Source: JBJXFE01 sp046153875 (GTDB lineage: Bacteria > Planctomycetota > Phycisphaerae > Phycisphaerales > UBA1924). From it: DNA of 18,608 nucleotides. The stretch spans positions 1-18,608 of the forward strand of contig JBJXFE010000034.1 in NCBI GenBank assembly GCA_046153875.1, written 5' to 3'. The translations under genes and the position numbers were made by a program. Shown piece after piece: positions 6,243-12,753 of the stretch (positions within the stretch are counted from its first letter, which is position 1; each line of letters opens with the position of its first letter). Below the pieces are notes generated by a model, which searched no databases, was not told the DNA's origin, and saw only the letters and a list, made by a program, of their open reading frames with translations.

Positions 6243-7847
6243 ATGAACCTGTCGGAGTTGATCGCCGGGCTGGGTGTTCGCCCGGTGGACCCCGCAGCCG
6301 CGGGCCTGCGGGTCTGCGACCTCACCGATGACAGCCGGACCGTCGTGCCGGGGTCGCTCTTCATCGCGCGCCGCGGGACGAAGGCCGACGGCCGCGCGTT
6401 CATCAAGGACGCCGTCGCCGCCGGAGCCGTGGCGGTGCTCACGGACGACGCGTCCGTGCGTCTCCCCGACCGCGCCCCGGCTGTTCTGCTCCTGGCCGAC
6501 CCGGGCACGTTGCCACGCGCCGCCGCACGGATGGCCGAACGCTTCCACGGCGATCCCACCTCGGGCCTCACCCTGATCGGCGTGACCGGTACCAAGGGCA
6601 AGACCACCACCGCCCACCTGATCCACCGCGTGCTGAACGCCAGCGGCACGCGCTGCGGGCTCATCGGCACCGTGGTGGTCGATGACGGCGTCGAGGTCGC
6701 TCCCGCCACGCTGACCACGCCGCCCGCCACCGAGCTGAGCCGCACCTTCGCCCGGATGCTCGAGGCCGGGTGCAGGGCGGCCGTCATGGAAGTCTCCAGC
6801 CACGCGCTCGACCAGGGTCGCGTCGCGGGCCTGCGCTTCCAGGTCGGCGTCTTCACCAACCTCTCCGGCGACCACCTCGACTACCACGGCACCATGGAGA
6901 ACTACGCCCGGGCGAAGGCGCAGCTCTTCGCCATGCTGCCCGCGGAGGGGGCGGCCGTCATCAACGCCGAGGACCCCGCCGCCGAAACGATGGTCGGGGC
7001 GTGCCGGGCGAGTGTGATCCGGTGCTCAATCCGCGAGCGAGGGGACGACTGCCGTGTGCTGCCGGACCGGTGCTGCGCCTCGGTCGACGCGGCCGACATG
7101 GGCGGCACGCGGGGCGCGTTCCGTGGGCCATGGGGCGAGTTCGACGCGGACCTGCGCCTCGTCGGGCGGCACAACGTGATGAATGCGCTCCAGGCGGTCG
7201 CCGCCTGCTGGTCGGCCGGCGTCGAGGCCGACGACCTCCGCCCCGCGATCGCCCGTGCCGAAGCCCCACCCGGGCGGCTCGAGCCCGTTACCGGCCCGGA
7301 CGACCCTTTCACCGTCTTCGTCGACTACGCCCATACCGACGACGCGATCCGCAAGACCCTCGAAGCCCTCCGCCCGCTCGTGCCGCGCGCCGGGCGATTG
7401 CGGATCGTCTTCGGCTGCGGCGGGGACCGAGACCGGACCAAGCGCCCCCGCATGGGGGCGGCCGCCTCGGAACTCGCCGACGACGTCTACCTCACCAGCG
7501 ACAACCCGCGCACCGAAGACCCCGCCGCGATCATCGCCGAAGTCCTCGCGGGGATCGACCCGACGCGGCGAGCCGCCGTCGTCATCGAGCCCGACCGACG
7601 CGAAGCCACCCGCCGCGCCGTGAGCGACGTGCGCCCGGGCGACATCCTCCTCATCGCCGGCAAGGGGCACGAGACCTACCAGGTCCTGCCGGACGGGCGC
7701 GGCGGGACGCGGACCATCGAGTTCGACGACCGGGCGGTGGCGCGTGACGCGCTGCGGACGCGGCGCTCGACCGCGGCTCCGGTTCCCGCGGCGGTCGTCA
7801 CCGGCCCCGCGCGCGGCGCTACCCTCCGCTCGACCCGACGACCATGA
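6243..7847 (+). CDS. murE: UDP-N-acetylmuramoyl-L-alanyl-D-glutamate--2,6-diaminopimelate ligase
   Basis: MurE adds the third stem-peptide residue to UDP-MurNAc-L-Ala-D-Glu in the cytoplasm, using ATP. The 534-residue protein shows all three Mur ligase domains: N-terminal UDP-binding (about 20-105, DDSR at 29-32), central ATPase with GVTGTKGKTTT (113-123), MEVSSHALDQGR (182-193), GDHLDYHG and the carbamylated-lysine region YARAKAQLF (Lys225), and the C-terminal domain with DYAHTDDAI, FGCGGDRDRTKRP and DNPR at 420-423. DNPR is the motif of meso-diaminopimelate-specific enzymes; lysine-adding enzymes have other residues there. GKGHE (473-477) is also conserved. A tail of about 30 residues follows the conserved end. 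The start has AAGG ten bases upstream. Its stop overlaps the murF start by four bases (ATGA), indicating translational coupling. It is first in a murE-murF-mraY operon. Confidence 0.97.
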   Translation: MNLSELIAGLGVRPVDPAAAGLRVCDLTDDSRTVVPGSLFIARRGTKADGRAFIKDAVAAGAVAVLTDDASVRLPDRAPAVLLLADPGTLPRAAARMAERFHGDPTSGLTLIGVTGTKGKTTTAHLIHRVLNASGTRCGLIGTVVVDDGVEVAPATLTTPPATELSRTFARMLEAGCRAAVMEVSSHALDQGRVAGLRFQVGVFTNLSGDHLDYHGTMENYARAKAQLFAMLPAEGAAVINAEDPAAETMVGACRASVIRCSIRERGDDCRVLPDRCCASVDAADMGGTRGAFRGPWGEFDADLRLVGRHNVMNALQAVAACWSAGVEADDLRPAIARAEAPPGRLEPVTGPDDPFTVFVDYAHTDDAIRKTLEALRPLVPRAGRLRIVFGCGGDRDRTKRPRMGAAASELADDVYLTSDNPRTEDPAAIIAEVLAGIDPTRRAAVVIEPDRREATRRAVSDVRPGDILLIAGKGHETYQVLPDGRGGTRTIEFDDRAVARDALRTRRSTAAPVPAAVVTGPARGATLRSTRRP

Positions 7848-9313
7848 GCTTCTGGACCTTCGACAACGTGAGGACCGTGCTGGGGGCGCAGTGGGCGGCG
7901 CGCCCGGGGCCCGGAGTGTCAGCCGCGGAGGCGGGGCTCTGCACCGACACCCGCGCCATCAAGCCCGGCCAGGTCTTCCTCGCGCTACGCGGGGAGCGGA
8001 CCGACGGCCACCTGTACCTCGACCACGCGGCGAAGGCCGGCGCGAGCCTGCTCGTCGTGGACGAGAAGTTCGCCGGCGTGCCGCCCCCGGGCTCGGCCGC
8101 GCTGCGCGTCGCCGACACCCGCAAGGCACTCCTCCGTCTTGCCGCCGCGTACCGGCGCACGCTCGACGGCACCCGCGTGGTGGCCGTCACGGGTTCCAAC
8201 GGCAAGACCACAACGACCCGCATGATCGACGCCGTCCTCTCCGGCGCGCTCCGCGGAACCGCCCCGATCAAGAGCTTCAACAACGCTGTCGGCGTGCCCC
8301 TCACCATCCTCGCCGCGAAGCCCGGTGACCACTACCTCATCTGCGAGATCGGCACCAGCGCCCCGGGCGAAGTCGCGGAGCTCGCCCGCGCCGTTGCACC
8401 CGACGTCTCCGTCATCACCAGCATCGGGCGCGAGCACACCGCCACACTCGGGACGCTCCGCCAGATCGCCCAGGAGGAAGCCGCGCAGGTGGACTTCCTC
8501 CGCCGCGGCGGGCTCGCCGTCATCCACGCCGAGGCCCCGCACCTGCGCGAGATCGTCGAGGCCAAGGCCGGCGACCCGCACGGTTTCGGCGTCGTCACCT
8601 TCGGCACGCGCCGCGACGCGGACCTCCGCGTCGGCGACGTGCACCAGCACCCCGACGGAGTTCGGTTCACCATCAACGGCCGGCACGAGTACCGCGTGCC
8701 GCTCCTCGGGGCCCACAACGCCGTGAACGCCGCCGCCGCCGTCGCCGTCGCCCGGCGGTTCGGCGTCGAGCACGACGCCGTCGCCGCCGGTCTCGCCCGC
8801 GTGACGGGCGCCGACATGCGGCTCCAGGTGTCGACCGTCGCCGGCGTGCGCGTGATCAACGACGCCTACAACGCCAATCCGGACTCCATGGCGGCGGCGA
8901 TTGCGCTCTTTGCCGAGGCGGGTCGGGGCGCCGTCCGTCGTGTCGCCGTCCTGGGCGACATGCTCGAGCTGGGCGACTCCGGCCCCTCCTGGCACGCCGA
9001 GGTTGTCGCCCGCGCGCTGGACCCGGAGGTCGGCCTCGACCTCCTCGTGCTCGTGGGCCCCCGGATAGCCGCCGCGGCACGCGGGCTGAGCGACGACCGG
9101 GTCGTGCTGGTCCCGAACCCGTCGGACTGCGCGGTCGCCGCGATCGCGGATCGGCTGCGCCCCGGCGACACCGTGCTGCTCAAGGGTTCGCGTGGAATGA
9201 CGATCGAACGTGTCCTTGCCGCGCTCACCGCGCGCGCCGCGGCCCCGTCCCCGGCTCCCTCCGCCACGGTCCGCGTTGAGAAGCAGCGCCGCGTCCGGGC
9301 CCCGCGCGCGTGA
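7844..9313 (+). CDS. murF: UDP-N-acetylmuramoyl-tripeptide--D-alanyl-D-alanine ligase
   Basis: MurF adds D-Ala-D-Ala to the UDP-MurNAc-tripeptide, completing the pentapeptide precursor in the cytoplasm with ATP. The 489-residue product shows the N-terminal domain with TDTRAIKPGQVFLALRG (34-50), the P-loop VTGSNGKTTTT (115-125), SFNNAVGVPLTIL, the ICEIGTSAPGEV segment, the GAHNAVNAAAA signature and DAYNANPDSM (340-349), which is typical of MurF. VAVLGDMLELG and LLKGSRGM further mark the family. The last 25 or so residues are a basic, Pro/Ala-rich tail not expected in the core fold. The ATG overlaps the murE TGA, and no separate ribosome site is obvious, so translation is probably coupled. mraY follows after 65 bp. 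Confidence 0.97.
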   Translation: MSFWTFDNVRTVLGAQWAARPGPGVSAAEAGLCTDTRAIKPGQVFLALRGERTDGHLYLDHAAKAGASLLVVDEKFAGVPPPGSAALRVADTRKALLRLAAAYRRTLDGTRVVAVTGSNGKTTTTRMIDAVLSGALRGTAPIKSFNNAVGVPLTILAAKPGDHYLICEIGTSAPGEVAELARAVAPDVSVITSIGREHTATLGTLRQIAQEEAAQVDFLRRGGLAVIHAEAPHLREIVEAKAGDPHGFGVVTFGTRRDADLRVGDVHQHPDGVRFTINGRHEYRVPLLGAHNAVNAAAAVAVARRFGVEHDAVAAGLARVTGADMRLQVSTVAGVRVINDAYNANPDSMAAAIALFAEAGRGAVRRVAVLGDMLELGDSGPSWHAEVVARALDPEVGLDLLVLVGPRIAAAARGLSDDRVVLVPNPSDCAVAAIADRLRPGDTVLLKGSRGMTIERVLAALTARAAAPSPAPSATVRVEKQRRVRAPRA

Positions 9314-9378
9314 GCCCTCGCGACCGCGTGGGCATCCGATCGGGCCCGCCCCGACCCTGATACGCTCCCGCCGAACCG

Positions 9379-10554
9379 ATGCTGTATGTCCTGTACGACC
9401 GCACGCGCGACTGGCTCGAAGAGGTCGGGCTCATCTGGGCCTTCCGCATCCTCGACCAGGTCGAGTTCCGCGCCCTCGCGTCGGCCTTCCTCTCGTTCGT
9501 GATCGTCATGACGCTCGGTCGGCGGGCGATCGCGGTCCTCACCCGCATGAAGATCGGCGACACGGGCCTCACCGACGCCGAGGCACTCCGCGCCAGCGCC
9601 CGCTCCAAGGCCAACACGCCCACCATGGGGGGCGTCCTCATCGCCGGCGCCATCGCGGTCTCCGTGCTCCTGCTCGCCGACGTGCGGGAGTTCTACGTCT
9701 ACGCGGCCCTCATCGTGCTTGCCTGGCTCGCGGCCCTCGGCGGCGTGGACGACTGGCTGAAGCTCACCGCCGCACGCCGCGGGCTCGCGAGCCGCCAAGG
9801 CCTCCACGCCTGGGAGAAGCTCGTCTTCCAGGTCGGCATCGGGCTGCTCGTCGGGCTCTTCGCGTACGAAAAGGGTGACGTTCCCGAGGTCCCGCTGGAC
9901 CTGGCCCACGTGCTCAACCTGCCGGGGCAGAAGACCTACTTCGGCAAGGCGGCGGAACTGAACCCGGCGCTCCTGTTCATGCCCCAGTGGCTCTTCATCG
10001 TCGTCACCGTCCTGATGATGACCGGCATGAGCAACGCCGTGAACATCACCGACGGGATGGACGGCCTGGCCTCCGGCGTCACTGTCACGGTCTCGCTCGG
10101 CGTGCTGCTGCTGACACTGATCGCCGGGAGCCAGGCGCTCGCGCAGGCGCTCCTGGTCCCGTATATCCACAGCGCGGACGAGCTGGCCGTCCTGGCCGGG
10201 GCGATGGTGGGAGCCTGCCTGGGCTTCCTGTGGTGGAACGGCTCGCCGGCCCAGGTCTTCATGGGCGACACGGGATCGCTCTGCCTCGGCGGGCTCCTGG
10301 GCTACATCGCCGTGATCGTCCGCCAGGAGGCCGTCGTTCTCCTCATGTGCGGCGTGTTCCTGCTCGAGATCGGGTCGGTCGTCCTTCAGGTGGGGTACTT
10401 CAAGTGGTCGGGCGGCAAGCGCATCTTCCGCTGCGCCCCGCTCCACCATCACCTCCATCTGGGCGGGTGGACCGAGCAGCAGGTCGTGACACGCTTCTGG
10501 ATCGTCTCGATCCTGCTCGTGGTCGCGGGGCTGTTGTCGATCAAGGTGCGGTGA
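9379..10554 (+). CDS. mraY: Phospho-N-acetylmuramoyl-pentapeptide-transferase
   Basis: MraY transfers phospho-MurNAc-pentapeptide from UDP to undecaprenyl phosphate at the inner membrane, producing lipid I. The 391-residue polytopic protein has about ten hydrophobic segments and the family signatures: TPTMGG (80-85), the aspartate pair in GGVDDWLKL (Asp124, Asp125), NAVNITDGMDGL (219-230), FMGDTGSLCLGG (294-305, Asp297) and the HHH motif (356-358) followed by GGW. Length is slightly above the usual 320-360, with an extra loop around 165-195. Start chosen: the first ATG before the hydrophobic N-terminal segment; no strong ribosome site is seen. It lies 65 bp after murF on the same strand and ends 12 bp before the converging ABC transporter gene. 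Later dcw genes (murD, ftsW, murG) do not follow here. Confidence 0.97.
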   Translation: MLYVLYDRTRDWLEEVGLIWAFRILDQVEFRALASAFLSFVIVMTLGRRAIAVLTRMKIGDTGLTDAEALRASARSKANTPTMGGVLIAGAIAVSVLLLADVREFYVYAALIVLAWLAALGGVDDWLKLTAARRGLASRQGLHAWEKLVFQVGIGLLVGLFAYEKGDVPEVPLDLAHVLNLPGQKTYFGKAAELNPALLFMPQWLFIVVTVLMMTGMSNAVNITDGMDGLASGVTVTVSLGVLLLTLIAGSQALAQALLVPYIHSADELAVLAGAMVGACLGFLWWNGSPAQVFMGDTGSLCLGGLLGYIAVIVRQEAVVLLMCGVFLLEIGSVVLQVGYFKWSGGKRIFRCAPLHHHLHLGGWTEQQVVTRFWIVSILLVVAGLLSIKVR

Positions 10555-10566
10555 ACGCGCGACCGA

Positions 10567-12717
10567 TCACGCGGTGCGCCGACCGCCCGCGGCGGGGGCC
10601 GTTTCGTCCACGGGCTTCATCCCGTGCCCCTCGACCTGCATCCGCAGGAACTCCGCGTACCGCCCGCCGCGGGCCAGCAGGTCGTCGTGCGTGCCCGTCT
10701 CGATCACACGCCCCTCTTCCAGCACCACGATGCGGTCCGCGTGCCGGATCGTGCTCAGCCGGTGGGCGATCACGAAGCTCGTCCGCCCGCGCATGAGCCG
10801 CGCCAGGCTCCGCTGGATGAGCCGCTCGCTCTCCGTGTCGAGGTTGCTCGTCGCCTCGTCGAGGATCAGGATCTTCGGGTCCGCCAGCACGGCCCGCGCG
10901 ATCGCCAGCCGCTGCTTCTGCCCGCCGGAGAGCCGCACGCCGCGCTCGCCGATCAGTGTGTCGTACCCCTGCTCGAGGGCGTCGATGAACCCGTCGGCGT
11001 TGGCGATCGCCGCCGCCTCGCGCACCTGCGCCATGGTCGCGTCGCGCCGCGCATACGCGATGTTGTCCGCGACCGAGCCGTCGAACAGGAACACGTCCTG
11101 CTCGACCACGCCGAGCAGCCGCCGGTAGCTCTCCACGTCGATCTCGCGCAGGTCCCGCCCGTCCAGCTCGATCCGCCCGCCCTGCGGGTCGTGGAACCGC
11201 GCGACGAGGTTGCACAGCGTGGTCTTGCCGGCGCCGCTCGGCCCCACCAGCGCCACCATCTCGCCCGGGGCGACGTCCAGCGACACGCCGCGGATGACGG
11301 GGCGTGATTCCTGGGCAGGGCTTTGGGTAGTTCGGCTCTCCGAGCCGACCCTGTGGTTTGCCCGGCTTTCCGCGCCGACGAGTTCGCCGTTCGACCGTGC
11401 GGGATGCTCGGTTCCCGTCTTCGTCGGCGGTGCGGCCGCCGCCCGCTTCGACGCCCGGCTCGGGTACGCGAACATCACGTCGCGCAGCGTCACCCGCCCC
11501 GCAACCCCCTCACGGGCCAGCACCACGCCGCCGCGGCTCTCGACGAACTCGGTCGGCTCCTCCAGCACGTCCAGCACGCGGTCGAACCCCGCCAGGCTGT
11601 TCTGCATCTCCGTCGCGCTCGTCGCCAGGACTTCCAGCGGGCCCAGCAGCATCAGCAGGTACGCCGTGAACATCATCACGTCGCCCACCGTCATGTCCCC
11701 GCGGATCACGCCCAGCCCGCCGTACACCAGCACACCGGTGCTCGCCAGCGGCACCATCACCTGCCACGCCATGTCGATCCCGCGCGACCACCACCACGTC
11801 AGGACTTCCTGCCGCGTCATCAGGTGAGAGGACCGCACGAACCGCCCGGCCTCGCCCGCCTCGCGGTTGAACCCGCGCACCACGCGCATCCCGCCGAACG
11901 CCTCGGTGGTGTGCGCGTCGATGGACACCCGCGTCGCCTTGATGTCGCGGTACAAGGGCCGGATCCGCGCCACCCACGTCCGGTGCGTCAGCGCCACCGC
12001 GGGGATGAGCACGATCGCCCCCGCCAGCATCCGCCAGTCCGTCCACCCCAGCACCACCAGCGCCCCGATGAGCTGTACGGTCGCGTTCCACGGGTTGTAC
12101 AGCAGGTGGAACAGCAGATCCCCGGCCGACGCCGCGTCGTCGCGGAGCATGGACGAAACGCCGCCGCTCTTGAGCTGATGGACGCGGTGGAGCGGCAGGC
12201 GGACGGCGTGGTCGAACACGCGCCGGCGCATCTCGACCTGGAGCCGCTTGGTCAGCAGCGTCATCTGCCAGCGACCCCAGAATCCGACGAGCGTGCGGAC
12301 GATCGTGATTGCGGCCATGATCCCCGCGACGGTGAGCAGCACGCGGGTGCGCCACGATGGGGGCGCGTTCGCATCCGGCTTGAACGTGTCCAGTGCCGCT
12401 GGCCACGGGTGGTTGAGGATGACGTGGTCGATGGCGAACTTCGTGCAGACCGGCATCAGCAGGATGAGCACGGCCGCGACGGTGAGCGTGCCCAGGGCCG
12501 CCGCTACGCGCCCCCGGTGACCCAAGAGCATCCGCCAGAAGGCGCGGAAGAGCTGCCCGAACGTGCGTGCCCGCGGCGGTCGGCCGGGTTTGCCCGCGTC
12601 CCCCTTCTGTACGAACGCGAGCGACCCGTCGTCCCGCCCTTCTTCGAGCCGCCGGGATCGGTCCTTGAGGTACTCGACGTACCGCCGACGGCTGCTGAGG
12701 GAGCGCCCGAACGACAT
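10567..12717 (-). CDS. MsbA-like ABC exporter (fused membrane and ATPase domains)
   Basis: This 716-residue half-transporter exports lipid, polysaccharide or drug substrates; the substrate cannot be read from sequence. The membrane domain (about 60-385) has six hydrophobic segments, starting near 68-92 and 124-150. The ATPase domain follows: A-loop Tyr418 in FAYPS, Walker A GPSGAGKTT (492-500), Q-loop Gln540, signature LSGGQ (596-600), Walker B ILILD with Glu621, and His652 in AHRLS. A segment of about 52 residues (421-472) absent from ordinary ABC ATPases separates FAYPS from VIRGVSL; it contains the duplicated peptide VGAESR/VGSESR. The basic N-terminus before the first helix is about 60 residues. 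The gene lies 36 bp after the PHP-glycosyltransferase gene, so they are probably co-transcribed and an envelope glycolipid or glycan is a reasonable but unproven substrate. No clear ribosome site precedes the ATG. Confidence 0.93.
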   Translation of the reverse strand: MSFGRSLSSRRRYVEYLKDRSRRLEEGRDDGSLAFVQKGDAGKPGRPPRARTFGQLFRAFWRMLLGHRGRVAAALGTLTVAAVLILLMPVCTKFAIDHVILNHPWPAALDTFKPDANAPPSWRTRVLLTVAGIMAAITIVRTLVGFWGRWQMTLLTKRLQVEMRRRVFDHAVRLPLHRVHQLKSGGVSSMLRDDAASAGDLLFHLLYNPWNATVQLIGALVVLGWTDWRMLAGAIVLIPAVALTHRTWVARIRPLYRDIKATRVSIDAHTTEAFGGMRVVRGFNREAGEAGRFVRSSHLMTRQEVLTWWWSRGIDMAWQVMVPLASTGVLVYGGLGVIRGDMTVGDVMMFTAYLLMLLGPLEVLATSATEMQNSLAGFDRVLDVLEEPTEFVESRGGVVLAREGVAGRVTLRDVMFAYPSRASKRAAAAPPTKTGTEHPARSNGELVGAESRANHRVGSESRTTQSPAQESRPVIRGVSLDVAPGEMVALVGPSGAGKTTLCNLVARFHDPQGGRIELDGRDLREIDVESYRRLLGVVEQDVFLFDGSVADNIAYARRDATMAQVREAAAIANADGFIDALEQGYDTLIGERGVRLSGGQKQRLAIARAVLADPKILILDEATSNLDTESERLIQRSLARLMRGRTSFVIAHRLSTIRHADRIVVLEEGRVIETGTHDDLLARGGRYAEFLRMQVEGHGMKPVDETAPAAGGRRTA
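11302..11457 (-). repeat. Repeat-like insertion within the ABC transporter ATPase domain
   Basis: This DNA encodes exporter residues 421-472, a charged, Ser/Ala/Pro-rich segment inserted between the A-loop and the strand before Walker A. It contains a perfect 7-bp hairpin TCGGCTC/GAGCCGA with loop TCC (11332-11348), and a near-repeat downstream, GGCTTTCCGCGCCGAC at about 11364-11379, which matches GGCTCTCCGAGCCGAC at 11334-11349 in 14 of 16 bases. A TCC/GGA trinucleotide loop also closes the hairpin at 2225-2243 in the kinase gene. Limits are set by the loss of ABC similarity. Confidence 0.6.
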
Positions 12718-12753
12718 CGGGCCATCGTAGGGTCGACGACGCGTGTGCGGGGC

